The notes: a model not told the origin generated them from the letters alone. A stretch of DNA of 64,000 bases from Corythucha ciliata (GCA_038030265.1 CM075938.1:10827009-10891008); one strand, 5' to 3'. Shown: positions 1 to 10,958, counted from the first letter of the stretch. Made by a program: numbers and translations.

Positions 1-12
1 TGAGGAGTATTT

Positions 13-37
13 TGCTTTGCTGTGCTGTGCTGTGCTT
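13..37. repeat. Short CTGTG tandem repeat
   Basis: Three to four copies of a TGTGC/TGCTG unit. The rest of 1-266 is AT-rich with no feature I can support. Confidence 0.5.
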
Positions 38-266
38 ACCACTTAATTAACCTGAATCTAGTGTTCCAAGTTTACTTCAAGCTTAAACTTTGTCAAGTTT
101 TTGTTTCGTAAAAAGCTGGTTCATTGAGCAAAAACAAAATTCTCCGGACGGACGGAAAAGTTTAAAACTGTGGGGCAAATTGTTCAAACAAAATCATTAA
201 ATTTAAGGGCTGGTGTTAGGTACACGCATAAGGGAAGTTAAATCATTGCAATAATTTCATATTATT

Positions 267-272
267 TTTATT
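267..272 (-). terminator. Poly(A) signal AATAAA of the Kazal-type gene
   Basis: AATAAA on the minus strand lies 75 nt past the stop codon at 347, a normal distance for a short animal 3' UTR. Confidence 0.45.
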
Positions 273-346
273 GGCCAGTCATAGAACGCAGTTTTGCTTC
301 ATATTTAACTACATACCTCCGCAAAGATCCGACTATAATCGAGTTT

Positions 347-717
347 CTAACATTCTCCGCTTTGGATTACAACGAATTCTGCGGAAAAAACAAACAAGTA
401 AAAATTAACTTATGACCGAAGGCTCACCGGTAATTAAAACTTACTCGTCTTCATTGAACAATTGGAGCATTTCACTTGGCAGGTGTTAAGGAAAGTTTCA
501 GTCTCACCAGTCACAGTGTCTTTCGCGCAAACGAGATCAGTGCCCGGGCAATTGCACTGGCACTCACTTGCGCTGATGACTTGCGCCAAAGCGACTGAAA
601 TTATTAGTATACATTGTCGCTTTTAAAAGGAATGAAGCCGTCAAATTTTAAATGTAAAACAATTGTAAAAAAGAAAAGATAGTCACCGAAAACCGCCAGA
701 AATAGTGCGAACTTCAT
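347..717 (-). CDS. Secreted Kazal-type cysteine-rich protein, 3 exons
   Basis: The minus strand encodes a 70-residue protein in three exons: 717-687, 594-445 and 378-347 (stop TAG 349-347). Introns are 92 and 66 nt, both GT...AG; donor 2 reads GTAAGT and acceptor 2 is pyrimidine-rich, and the reading frame is kept across both junctions. Residues 1-19 form a signal peptide (MKFALFLAVF start, cleavage likely after VISA). The mature 51 residues carry eight Cys at full-length positions 22, 24, 26, 33, 49, 53, 56 and 70. The order CNCP, then LVC, then FLNTC-x3-C, then a hydrophobic strand and GEC at the C-terminus is the Kazal serine-protease-inhibitor pattern. The loop between the third and fourth canonical Cys is about five residues longer than usual, there is an extra Cys56, and the predicted P1 residue is Gly28, so classical trypsin-type inhibition is doubtful. 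Start chosen as the only Met giving a signal peptide. Exon structure is inferred by eye. Confidence 0.75.
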
Positions 718-821
718 TTTTAAGCAAAATGTTCACAGAAATAATACCGTTGAAACTGAGATTTCGCTTTTGATCGGTTCAAAAAAGCCAATATTCCGGT
801 GGAAGGGGGGAGGGAAACATC

Positions 822-829
822 GTATATAC
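822..829 (-). promoter_or_regulatory. TATA-like box upstream of the Kazal-type gene
   Basis: The minus strand reads TGTATATACG about 105 bp upstream of the start codon at 717. A start of transcription 25-35 bp downstream would give a 5' leader of roughly 75-85 nt. Inference from position and sequence only. Confidence 0.35.
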
Positions 830-1200
830 ACTTGAGTAAACATAGTTCTTTCGTCTCTTGATTACTACACTTGTGCTCTTTCATATCGTTATGAATATCT
901 AATTAAGTTATTTGTGTGATACTTTGCTTTTAAAAAAACAGTTCAACTAATTGTATGTAATTCAAAGAAATATAGAAAATTCGGTGAAAATTCTGGTTAC
1001 AATGAAGCGAAGGCAATGGCCCGCACAATCTGCTTGCAAGTCCCGAGTTCATTCCGAATTTAAAAGATGGACTTCGCTTCTTGCTCTTGAGCAGAGAGGG
1101 CCTTGTCTATAAAACTGTGTTTTGAGTTACAACTGTGTTTCGAGTTATAACATTTCTTTCTTATAAATATTTCTTAAATTAAATCTCACAACCGGCTCAA
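830..1200. other. Intergenic AT-rich stretch, no gene seen
   Basis: Unique-looking AT-rich sequence between the Kazal-type gene's upstream region and the first LINE remnant. Nothing coding or repetitive could be supported. Confidence 0.4.
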
Positions 1201-1208
1201 GTTGGACA

Positions 1209-1430
1209 TTGGCACCGTATTGGTCTGTTTATACAAGCGGGGAAGAGGAAATGACCTCCTCGCCCACACTTCCCGCTAGCAGTTTTTCTACTCAAGGTGA
1301 TTCATCGTCAAAAAAGCGCAAGGTAACGTATGGCGACTCACCATTTACTACCTCGAATCCATTTCAACCCCTCGATGACCTACAAGATAATAACGATGCA
1401 ACAATGGATACAGGAAAGATCTATTGATCT
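1209..1430 (+). pseudogene. LINE ORF1 N-terminal remnant
   Basis: An open stretch of 72 residues has a polar Ser/Thr-rich beginning, a basic SSSKKRKV cluster and then TSNPFQPLDDL followed by acidic residues. A KKRK-type cluster followed by a SNPF-x-PL motif is a common start for arthropod LINE ORF1 proteins. It is cut off at about 1427, where the tail of the minus-strand LOA-like element begins. It could belong to the same element as the plus-strand Jockey-type RT that resumes near 4415, but the middle (rest of ORF1, endonuclease) is missing, so this link is speculative. Confidence 0.35.
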
Positions 1431-1455
1431 ATTGAAGATCTATTGTGGTGTCCCC

Positions 1456-2345
1456 TCAGGTTGCCCTGCCAAGAAAGACGCTAGTTTTCAAGCGTCCTCC
1501 ACCACCACTCCTTAACGAAGTTGAGGATATTTCCCGTAGCCATCCTGGAGATGTCCCCCGATTGAAGCACATCATTTCCAAGATGTTGAAAGCGTAACCG
1601 CCCCAGAGCCTGGCACTCACACAGAACGTGCTCTGCTGTTTCCACGGCCAAGTCGCAAAATCTGAAATGTCCGTGTCAGACTTCTCCATTAGTCTGAGTG
1701 TATATCGAAGGGCACAATGTCCCGTTAGCAGTCCCAACAAGATCCTAAGGTCTCCTCGGCTCAGAGAGATCATGCCCTTCTCCGATTGTCCCTTTGGAGT
1801 GACAAAGAGCTTGGCCTGCCTGAGACCTGGTTGTCTAACCCAGTGTTCACGATGCCTCTCGTCCAACCACGCCTGCACCTGCCTCTTCGTGAAGGACTTC
1901 GTGACCCCGAGACTTGGCTCCGGGCCCACGTAAGGCATCTCTGATCCTCTCTTCGCGAGTTGATCAGCCATTTCATTCCCCTCAAACCCCTTGTGACCCG
2001 GCACCCACATTAAAGTAAGGCTGTTTGCCGTTGCCACAGGCCTGAGGGCTTCAAGACATCCCCAAACTAGCTTCGAGTTCACGACACTTGAGCCTAGGGC
2101 TTTAAGAGCCGCCTGGCTGTCAGACAGGATAAAGATCTTCGCTTTCCGAGACCCCTCTCACTAATTTTCCGCGCACAGGCTTATATCGATCTCCGCCTGA
2201 AAGATGGTGGCGGTCGTCCCAAGGGACTCCCAATGCTGAAGCCTGGGGCCAAAGACCCCAATGCCAGCACCCCCATCCTTCACAGATCCATCAGTATACC
2301 ATACTTGCGTGCGGGCTTAAACCTCGGCAAACCCTTATGCCAAAG
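1456..2345 (-). pseudogene. LOA-like RNase H and C-terminal region
   Basis: Minus strand near 2310-2170 reads VWYTDGSVKDGGAGIGVF followed by FQAEIDI, i.e. the Asp and Glu of an RNase H active site. From 2082 it continues with LTLMWVPGHKGFEGNEMADQ (His/Glu/Asp-containing third motif) and a C-terminal segment with LLTGHCALRYTL. Stops and a frame change interrupt it around 2095-2165 and near 1660. RNase H after RT is what separates the LOA/I/R1 group from Jockey and CR1. Confidence 0.7.
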
Positions 2346-2639
2346 GTCGCGGTTGCCTATATCGACCTTAAAGGTTTTTCAAAATCCATCCTCACATGCA
2401 TGAGATCCGTAACGACTTCAGCCGCCTCACTACATGCAACTTCCTCCAGAACACGCAAGTGCCCAACCTGGACACCCCGCTTCACGTACTCCGCCCGCAG
2501 CAGTCTCACCGCCGCCATATATGCGGTCGCCTGCACATGAAAGTGCAGGGGAGGCATGTCCAGTACACCTCCATGGCTGCCGTCGGGCACGAATGCATAG
2601 CACCCGTTACTCCAAGACAGGCCTGGCGCTGCAACTTAC

Positions 2640-3815
2640 TCAGCAAGGCCTGGACTGTCCCTTGTTTCGTCTTCTGCCACCATAGGAGTGAGCCATAGGC
2701 CTAACAACGGCTGTATACAGCCATAACACCATTTTTGGCTTTAGACCCCATGTTTTGCCAAACATTTTCCGACCAGCCCACAATGCGAACGTGGCCTTAT
2801 TCAGCACCCTCTTGATATGCGAGGTCCATTTGAGCCCCTGATCCAGGATAACTCCAAGGTACTTGACTTCTTTTCCTACTTTCAACACTTCTCCATTCAG
2901 TCGAACTACCTTTAATGCCAGCTTCCTCCGCCTGGTAAACGCAACAAGGGTGGTCTTCTCAGGGTTAACCCTGAGACCATGCCTGCTGTACCATCGCTGC
3001 ACAATGTTAAGGGCACCCTGCATCCTACTGGATATGGTATCATCAAATTTGCCCCTAACTAGAATCGCAAGGTCATCCGCGTAACCAACTACCTCATAAC
3101 CCTGCTCCTTTAGGATAGCGAGAAGCTCGTCCACCAAGAGCAACCAGAGCACAGGAGAGAGCACACCCCCCTGGGGACACCCCCTTGAGGGCAACACGGA
3201 AACAGTCTCCCCTCCCAGCTCCGAAGTCACGACGCGGCATTCCAGCATCCCCTTGATCCATTTCACTGAAGATGGATCAACACCTCTGCTCCTAACTGAA
3301 GCCTCCAAAGAGTCATAGGTGGTGTTATCAAAAGCACCACCTATGTCCAGGAAGCAGCCCAGCGCAGTTTCTTTCGCCTCCCGGGATTTTTCAACCTTAC
3401 CCACCAGTTCGTTTAGGGCGGTCTCAGTAGACTTGCCCGCCTGATAGGCATGCTGCCCCCTCTGGATTGGTTTAATTTTAAGGCAACCGTCCTTGATATC
3501 CAGGCCAATTACCTTTTCCATTGTTTTAAGGAGGAAGGACGTGAGGCTTATGGGTCGGTACGTCTTTGCCTGGGCCGAGGAGTTTGCTCCCGACATAGGA
3601 ATGAACACAACCCTGACCTCCCTCCATGCCTTCGGTATATACGATAATGCATGACTCGCCCTAAATATCCTTTTGAGGCGCGGCTCCAGGACCTCCAGGC
3701 CACTCTGCAGCATGACCGGGAGTATCCCGTCCGGCCCAGGGGATTTATAGTGCTTAAATGAGCCGATAGCCCATTTAATTTTCGCGGCGTAAACAATTTC
3801 CCCGATGCGCTCCAT
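2640..3815 (-). pseudogene. LOA-like reverse transcriptase domain
   Basis: A 391-residue open stretch holds the RT core in the right order: KSPGPDGILP, RPISLTSFLLK, QRGQHAYQAGKSTETAL, FLDIGGAFDNTTY, PQGGVLSPVLWLLLVDELL and the catalytic GYADDLAIL (near 3095), then LRVNPEKTTLV and KYLGVILDQGLKW. FLDIGGAFD conserves the catalytic Asp of motif A, and YADD is intact, so this domain is the best preserved part of the element. It ends in a frame change near 2690, where the thumb/RNase H connection continues in another frame. Confidence 0.8.
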
Positions 3816-4430
3816 ATTGCATTATTTGCTGGCTGGCAGTCAGCCACCACTTCGCCCTAGACATCTGAGGCCCCTGCATCCCTGGAAACAGGGAAATGAC
3901 TACGCAGGAGGACCTCCAGGGTCTCTTTAGCGCTCTCGGTATACGCCCCATCTGCCTTTTTTATTAGACCAATTTGGCCCGGGCTCTCTTTGGACATAAC
4001 GGACATATTCTCCATCCCCTCACAGAAGGTCCTCCACGTGGCCCGCTTTGCTTTCCTAAGGGCCTTGTTATACTCGGGAGTGCCTATAAGCCTCCCACTC
4101 CCCACGTGATCTGGCCCTATTGTAAAGCCTCCTCGTTTCTCTTCTGAGCATCTCCAGCTCATTGTTCCACCAAGGGACCTCCCTGTTCCCCTTCTTCACC
4201 TTAACAGGACAGCTTTCCTCATACGCACTAAGGACCGCTGAATTGATCGCCTCCACCGCCCTATCGAGGTCGGCTTGGCACTGAATGTCCAGGTCCATCT
4301 CAGACAACTCCTGTTCAAGATGCCCCTTAAAGACCTCCCAATCCGCGTTCTTGGGATTCCGATACTCTGTACTTCCAACCCCAGGAAACTCGACCTCTTG
4401 TGATGGAATACTTCGAACCAGACACTTTCC
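3816..4430 (-). pseudogene. LOA-like ORF2, region between endonuclease and RT
   Basis: Minus-strand translation contains VPWWNNELEMLRRETRRL and then KALRKAKRATWRTFCEGM, the linker typical of R1/LOA-type ORF2 between endonuclease and RT (WW-x-EL, Arg-rich helix, KRA-x-W). The reading is split over two frames (4307-4068 and 4162-3857), so at least one frameshift lies near 4070-4160. The endonuclease domain itself is absent. Confidence 0.65.
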
Positions 4431-5625
4431 CCAGTCATGGAAACACGCTATGGTTACAATGATTAAGAAACCTAAAAAAAGTGCCTACAAGATATCAAGC
4501 TATCGGCCCATAAGCCTCCTCACCCTGTTTTCAAAAATATTTGAACGGCTTCTTCTCCCCAAACTTCTCACGTTTCTTTCTCACAGATTTCCAGACACAC
4601 AATTAGGGTTCCGTAAGCATCACTCGTGTCCGCAACAGCTGCATCGAGTCGTCGAGGAAATCTTAAACACGTTCGAACGCAAGCAAATATGCCTTGGGGT
4701 CTTTCTGGATTCCGAGAAGGCATTCGATAAGGTGTGGCACCCAGGGCTACTGTACAAAATCAAAAGCGACCTCCCAGTTACATACTACAGGGTATGTATA
4801 GCCGTACCTTCTCTGTTAAATGTGCTAACGCTGTCTCGCCGTCCAAAACTGTAAAAGCAGGTGTACCACAAGGGAGTGTGCTTGGCCCTTTCTTTTACCT
4901 GATATACAACGGTGACTTTCCCTCGCGAACAGATGTGACTCTTGCGCAATTCACTGGTGACGTTGTGGCCCTTAGTGTGGACGAATCATGCGAAGACGCA
5001 CAAGCAAAGATGAAACACTATTTGGACGAAATTAACGCGTGGTGTCAAACATGGCGCGTGGTGGCAATGCTATTCACCATGAGATGCGCTACACTCCCAG
5101 CTCCCATCACTCTGAATGGCGTGCCTATACCTATGAACGATCACGTGCGATACCTGGGACTTACACTCGACATAAAACTCACTTGGGCTCCCTATGTGCA
5201 AAATCTTGTTACTAGGATCCGGAGCAGATTAGCCCAATTAAAAAATCTTCTTCACGCTCATTCATCACTGCCCGTACACCTCAAACGACAAATTTACTTT
5301 GCTTTAGTCCGCCCTATTTGGCAATATGCGTGTGGGATTTGAGGCAGCGCTGCAAAAACCAACATCAGCAGAGTGCAAACCAAATAAAATCGAGCTCCAA
5401 GAATGATGGTCGGTGCACCGTGGTAAGTTAGGAACTCTGTGGTACACTTTGACCTGGAGGTATGCGCAGTAACGGAAACAATAGCGAAATCCTACGTCAG
5501 ACTCCACTCAACCACGGCTCAGCACGAAAATCGCATCCCGCGAGACCTTTCAAGCAACCCTCGCTAAGCAACTGACTACTCTCTCTTCAACAGCTGTGAC
5601 CGGTCTGTCTGTGATACAAAAAAAA
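4415..5625 (+). pseudogene. Jockey-type LINE RT and C-terminus, dead
   Basis: Plus-strand translation starts inside the RT with FPQSWKHAMVTMIKKPKK, then YRPISLLTLFSKIFERLLL, LGFRKHHSCPQQLHR, GVFLDSEKAFDKVWHPGLLY, GVPQGSVLGPFFYLIYNGDF, LGLTLDIKLTW and, after a TGA at 5339-5341, a C-terminal block with NRAPRMMVGAPWYV-like content to about 5560. This order and wording are typical of the Jockey clade. The catalytic FADD motif reads FTGD here (near 4954), so the active-site Asp pair is broken, and there are frameshifts near 4790 and 5070. It begins abruptly beside the LOA-like element. A short A-run near 5618-5628 may be its 3' tail. Confidence 0.75.
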
Positions 5626-5722
5626 AAATCGTGATAATAGTCTAGTCATTACCCTGTGCGAGTGTCTGTGATAAAGAGAAGTCGTGATAACAGTCTAGCC
5701 GCAATGCCCTGTGCAAGATAAA
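5605..5722 (+). repeat. Imperfect direct duplication of about 60 bp
   Basis: GTCTGTGATA...GTCTAG(T/C)C...CCCTGTGC occurs twice in a row, the first copy containing an 11-nt A-run. It follows the Jockey-type LINE and may be part of its duplicated 3' end. Confidence 0.6.
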
Positions 5723-5729
5723 CGTTTAA

Positions 5730-6535
5730 ATCCATTAATCGTTTAATTATCCCTTACATTCACCACATATACCTGTTTATTACCACCTCTGTTCTAAGGC
5801 AATCGATGGATTGTACCTAATTTCAAGTTTCATGACCTAGTTATTGAGCTTAAAACGTCATTAAACATCCTCGATGTTAATTATTGTGACGAGTGACACC
5901 AAAAAGCAACACTTTTATTAACAGATTTCATGACAAAAATTAAATATTTTCGGCAGATATTCAATGTCATCCGTCCTCTTTTAGGATGAAATTTTGATTG
6001 TAGGACCAATATCGGCATCTTTTGGGTCGATCGTATGTGTAGTCTGGCAAAAAAATAAAAACAATTTAAAAATTCGAGTTGAAAGGTGTAAAGAATTTGC
6101 CGGAAAATGGTGTCTCAACTTGTTCGAGCCAGGCAATTGAAGCATTCCATATCGCACAAGTTACGAAAAGTCCTCCGCCGGCTTGTGATGGAGTCTCGAG
6201 CGCAGAAAATTCTCCGCCCGGTACAAGTGCAGGGACAGTGGCCGACGACAATCTGCGCTAATAAGACTGCGAGTGGGTGCAATGTTGAGAAAGAGAGAGA
6301 GAGAGAAAAAAAAAGAGTGATTTATGGCACAACATGAATGGAGAAACAATTAAAACTCACGGCAAAAAGAAAACAATGAAATGAAGGCACGGGCATCGGG
6401 TTTCATTCCTCTTGTTTTTATCTCAAATCAATTATTTCCTGGAAAAAAATAATAATTTCATATTCAAATTTTATACAAAAACAACAATAAATCAAGACGC
6501 TGTTGCAGCAATTAAGAGTAAATTGTAGTCCCGTA
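5730..6535. other. Unique stretch, no gene seen; GA-rich microsatellite at 6288-6316
   Basis: AT-rich sequence with no supported gene. Short open stretches on both strands around 6066-6349 overlap each other and have no recognisable motifs. A purine (GA)n/(A)n run sits at 6288-6316. Confidence 0.4.
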
Positions 6536-6569
6536 AAGGATTTTTGGGCTTAAGTGATGGTATTTTGTA

Positions 6570-6668
6570 GGAGTTCTGAGAGCGAAAAAATCCACGAAAT
6601 TTTAGTGAGCTAAATTTGAGGAAATTTGATTTTCATCACCAAGATCCAGGAAAATGTGGGGGGGGGGG
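6570..6668 (+). repeat. Short type D repeat block ending in a G-run
   Basis: Phrases such as AAAAATCCACGAAATTTTAG followed by GTGAGC, and GATTTTCATCACC, match the type D units at 42.1-43.0 kb. An 11-nt G-run closes the block. Confidence 0.45.
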
Positions 6669-6789
6669 GTAATTTCACGCTAAAAGCAGCCTGTGCGTGC
6701 TATCATTCGGTAACGAAACAGTTACTTTCGAAGAACCTGTTCTGAAATCGGTGAAAACCCGGCGTTTGACGACGAAACTTGAAAACCCT

Positions 6790-7820
6790 TATCCGCACCT
6801 TTAATCCACCATGTAGGCATTTTAATGGAGTGAGTCGTCAGTTACACCATTTGCAAGGTGTAAATGATCAATTCGGCTATTTTTAGGGTAATCGAGTCGT
6901 CTGTAGTGTACTTGAGCCATTTTCAAGGTGCGAAGACTCAGTTTTGCCATTTTAGGAGAACGAATTGCAAGTTTCGTCATTTCCCGAGCACGAATGGTCC
7001 ATTCAGCCCTTTTTGGGGGCGCGATTAGCCAGTCAAGAAATTTTTGGAGTAGTCTCTTTACCCAGTTCCTAAGGTGCGTGTAACAAACAGGCAGGGAGGG
7101 GAGGGTTTAATCAGTTGGCTAGGTAGGAATGGCCCATGTTCGTTGCGCAAACTCCATTGGTCAGTATATCGTTTTAAGACGAGAATAGACATGTTGGCCA
7201 TTTTTAAGTGCTGATAGGCATTCTGAAAGAGCGAATCGTCATTAAACACCATCATTGTGCGCAAATAAGCAGTTTGACCAGTTTTCTAGCGTGAAGCGTA
7301 AAAATTGCCAGTATGATTATGTCATTTTTAGGGCGTAAATAGACAGTTTTGCTATTTTTAGGACACGAATCGTCAATTTTCAAAGTGTGAAGGCTCAATT
7401 TGGTCAATTTTGACGCGCGAATCGTCGGATTTGCCATTTTCAGGACATGAATCAACTATTTAGGCCTTTTCAAAGCGCGAATCGTCAAAGGGCGCAAGTG
7501 ATCAATTCAAGGCACGAACGGCCACTTTTGCCATTCTTGGTATCCGAATGGTCGATTTTGTAAATTCACATGACAGGAATCAACTTTTTATGCTTGTCCA
7601 GGCCGTGACTGGTCACTTTAGCAGTTTTTAGGGGGTAAATAGTCCATGAAGCCAAGGCGCGGATTGTCAGTTTGCCCGTTTTTGGAACGTGAATGGTCAT
7701 TTATGGTCATTTAGCCATTTTTCATGGAGGTATCACGAATTGTTGGTTCAGCTATTTTTAGGTTTCGTGAAATCGCATTTTGGCTATTTTTAGGGCACAA
7801 ATAGCCAGTATAACTATTTT
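6790..7820 (+). repeat. Type B ~30 bp degenerate repeat array
   Basis: About 30 degenerate units of the form GAATCGTCAGTTTGGCCA followed by TTTTTAGGGCGC. The period is about 30 bp with many indels. Aligned to the reverse complement of type A, the GAAT, TTT, ATTTTTAG and GCGC positions coincide, so B looks like a diverged relative of A. No coding capacity survives. Confidence 0.75.
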
Positions 7821-8430
7821 CTCTCTCACTGGGCAGCTCGGGAGTCTTGCTACGAACTATCTCGAAACCCCCCCGTGTGGGATCCATGGACGCTGTCTAA
7901 CAAAAGACTAAAGACACCATGGCAACCACACCTTTCAGGTTTGTGTTCTTTAGCGCTTTTCCCTAACGAGCGCTCGTACTAGTGGTTGTAGATTCGAGAA
8001 CATAACAGCGATCATGACGCGAAATATTCATTTCTGGACTGATTTAACGGCCATTGCACTAGTGCTTCTCTGCTGCGTGTGGTCCGTGCGCCGTGTGGTA
8101 AATCTCGGTGAAACCAAGTGACCAAAGAGACCCAAGGTGGTCCTTTACGATGCTTAAATAAAGAAAAAACCCTTTTTGGCGTTAGAAAATCAAAAAAAAT
8201 ACACCAATTCGTGATTTCCACAACCAACTCCGCAGAGTGATTGGCAAAAATCGCTATTTGCCATTATGATAGCTAGTTCATAACTGCCATTGAGTACAAG
8301 TACCAAATTTGTGGCTCCTGGAGCCAACTGCACGGGTCACGCAGAGACAATTCGCTAATTTTCAGCTTCTCTGTAAGTCCCCAGGTGGCTAATATTGGGA
8401 ATGCGTGTTAAATTGACCGTTTTTGGGGCA
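7821..8430. other. Unique stretch between type B and type A repeats
   Basis: Contains a 35-codon open reading frame at 8014-8121 with a hydrophobic stretch, and an AATAAA at 8156-8161. No family resemblance and no clear splice partners, so I do not call it a gene. Confidence 0.3.
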
Positions 8431-9790
8431 AGCACGTGGCCAGAAGTTTGAAAAAACGCTAATTCTGGATGTAAAATTTAAAAAATCAATACATATTGTG
8501 ATTCGTGGCTAAAATTGTGAAACACTCTAATACGCGGCTAAAATAGAGACAAAATCACCAATTCGCAAATGAAATTAAGAAAAATCCCTCACTCGTATTG
8601 ATTATTAAAAAGCACTAATTCACAACTAAAATTGAGGAAAAGTGCTGAAAACACCAATAATTCGCAATGTTCGGAGGCAACATCATGGCTAAAATTCGCA
8701 GCTAGCAGCTAATTCTCAGGCGAAAATTGAGAAAAAGCTCTAATTCACGACTAGACGTGGAAAAAAAAAGAAAGTTTATTCGCAATTATAGGAAAACGTT
8801 ATTTCAATGTTAACAATGTGCAAAAGCCCCGAGTCGAGGATAACAAAAATGAGAAAAAGCGGCTAGAAGTGAAAAAACGTGCTCAACAGTTGGGCAAAAC
8901 GCTTATAGTTCTCAAGCTAAAATTTAGAAAAAAGTTAATTCGCGGCTGAAATTGGGGAAAAGTGCTTATTCGCGAATGATTTTTTTTTTTTTTTTAAAAA
9001 AAGCTCCAATTCGGGGCAAAAATGAGTGAAATCGGTTAATTTGCGGATAAAACTGTGAAAAACCGCTAATTCGCGGCCAAAATCGAGAAAAAGTTGCTAA
9101 TAAACGGATACAATTGAGAACGTGAAGAGGACACTTATTGGCACGCTGTTGGACAAGTACGCGGATCAAGGGCGGCGGATCTGGGACCTCTCTCCGGGGG
9201 GGGGGGTTCGAAACCCCTCTCCCTCCGCCATTACACTATCACCCGCAATCCCGTCCTACCCATCCCCTATGTTTAGTGTGGTTTGACTAGCTCCAGGGGA
9301 GGGGGGGGTAATTCTGCTGTTACCCGACCCCCCCCCCCACTAAGATCCGCCTATGGCGCGGATAAAGGCCCAGAAAGAACGCGCTGATTCACAACTGAAA
9401 TTGAGGAATAGCGTTAATCCACTGCTAAAATTGAAAAAATATGCTAATTTGAGGCTGAACGTGAAAAAAAGAAGGCTTTGTAGCGAAGCTTTGTTAACCT
9501 GATGACCTGGTTGGACAAGTTCGTGGACGAAAGTTCGGGAAAAAAATACACTATTATGCATGGCTGAAATTGCGAAAAAGTGTACGTTCGTCGCAAAAAG
9601 TGAAAAATGCTATAACTTGTAGTTGAAATTGTAACAAAATGCACATTTTCTGTTGAAATTACGAAAAGTCGCTCACATTCAAGACTTACGGACACTGAAA
9701 AATAAGCCTGTCGTTCGCGGCTAAAAATGAGAAAAAATGCTGAACTCCCGGGTGAAAAAACAGCTTGAATTCGAAGTTAAAATTCATCAT
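8430..9790 (+). repeat. Type A ~30 bp element, forward, left part
   Basis: Starts with a left-end-like phrase TTTTGGGGCAAGCACG and continues with degenerate units (GCTAATTCGCGG box, CTAAAATTGAG, A-rich spacer). A GC-rich insertion at about 9165-9360 interrupts it. Type A units resume in the same orientation at about 12.4 kb, so the intervening DNA may have been inserted into one original copy. Confidence 0.75.
9168..9360. mobile_element. Possible GC-rich MITE with short inverted ends
   Basis: A GC-rich island in AT-rich repeats, bounded by GGGCGGCGGATCTGGG on the left and the inverse TAAGATCCGCCTATGGCGC on the right (shared GGCGGATCT core). It holds long G- and C-runs (about 9198-9208, 9301-9308, 9328-9339). 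No clear target duplication was found, so this is a weak call. Confidence 0.3.
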
Positions 9791-9799
9791 CAGAAATCA

Positions 9800-10400
9800 T
9801 TCAACATCAACCCTTCAAAACGGATTTATAACTCGTAGTTTTATCTGTTTCTCTGTTATCCCCGAGAAACCCATTATAAAGAACCAAAGCCATCATTTTT
9901 TAACCGGACCGTTCAGCTTCTCCCCTCTCACTAGCTCAGTAAACCAAACTCTTGATTGATAAATATACAATAATTTAAAAAATTGAAGCCGTCCACCCCT
10001 TCCTTTTAACTGTGATTTAACCGGCAATTTGTTTTTTTTTTTTACTGTTTGGGCCCTTTCTGTGGAAAGAAAAATGCTATCCCACTGTTCTCTAGAATCC
10101 AATGAGTAAAATGCCCTGTGGCAAAGAAAAAAAAAAAAAAAATAGGGAGGGGTGAGATCGAACAGTGCGCGAGAGGGGAAGAGGTTTGCCTGACGTTGGT
10201 GAAGAAGGCTATTTTCCAATCTAAATCTGTTTTCAATTAGTTTTGACAACGTCAGTGGGGATGAAGCAGAGGGTAAAGAAAATACAAGTGTGTAGTGGTA
10301 GGAGGAGGGGCGGGGAATTGTCTCTGAGTTCGGGTTTTTAAACTTTTCTTTCGGCATGGTGTTACGTTTCCACGTCCTCCCATCCTTCCCTCCCCCCTCA
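9800..10400. other. Unique stretch, no gene seen
   Basis: Contains T-, A- and G-runs and open stretches with low-complexity translations only. No motif or repeat family recognised. Confidence 0.35.
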
Positions 10401-10548
10401 CAACACAACCAACCATCCGTTATAACCCTCCCTGTTTGGTACATGTAGAGAAAAAAGGTAGTGGTGGGCCCCCCTCCCCCCAAACACACCAACCATCCGT
10501 TATAACCCTCCCTGTTTGGTACATGTAGAAAAAAAAGGTAGTGGTGGG
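10401..10548 (+). repeat. 80 bp tandem duplication
   Basis: ACCAACCATCCGTTATAACC followed by CTCCCTGTTTGGTACATG and AGGTAGTGGTGGG occurs twice with an 80 bp offset, the copies separated by a C-rich spacer. Confidence 0.85.
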
Positions 10549-10559
10549 GGGGGGACTGA

Positions 10560-10958
10560 AAATGAAGAGTTTTTACTCGTTTTCCAACCCCCTCGCTTTA
10601 TTACCAGTCCCTTTTTTTTTCATTTTTAAAACAAAACTTTTTTTCTGCAGTGCAGTATGCCATTAAAGTACTGACATAACAGTGTTCATTCATCATTTTC
10701 AAAAGTAGCAGATGTAGGTAATTTATTATTTTAGGATACATTTTTTGTCATGGAAAAAAATAAAAAATAAAAATGTACGCCTGTTGAAGGAGTAGAAACG
10801 TTTGTGCATGATTCGATAAGGGCGGGGAGGAGCGCAATGTAATTTAAAATGTATTCTCATGAGAAGGGCGACGAGGAAAAACTCAGATCACGTAATAAAT
10901 AGGCAATCATTTTGATTGAACATGCGTGCACTTGATACGGAGCAATGTGAATGTGGTG
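10560..10958. other. Unique stretch, no gene seen
   Basis: AT-rich, with a T-run near 10611-10620 and no recognisable coding or repeat content. Confidence 0.35.

Larger units (their letters stand above)
1428..4430 (-). mobile_element. LOA-like non-LTR retrotransposon, 5'-truncated and decayed
   Basis: The minus strand carries, in order, the end of an endonuclease/linker region (4430-3820), a reverse transcriptase (3815-2640), an RNase H (about 2330-1880) and a C-terminal region ending near 1456. RT followed by RNase H, with the block FKHYKSPGPDGILP and the phrase YRPISLTSFLLKTMEK, fits the LOA branch of the I/R1/LOA superfamily. The 3' end is followed by a short tandem tail of CAATAGATCT-like units (1416-1445), a 3' tail type seen in this superfamily. 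The 5' end abuts a plus-strand Jockey-type RT near 4415-4430. Several frame changes show it is dead. Confidence 0.75.

Noticed and set aside
8014..8121. 35-codon frame with hydrophobic segment and downstream AATAAA
   Set aside because: No family match, no convincing splice partner, and chance frames of this size are expected.
9172..9230. tRNA-like GGGTTCGAAACCC box with GGCGGA/TCCGCC pairing
   Set aside because: The span is about 57 nt, too short for a tRNA, and no D arm, anticodon arm or A box can be drawn. More likely part of a GC-rich MITE.
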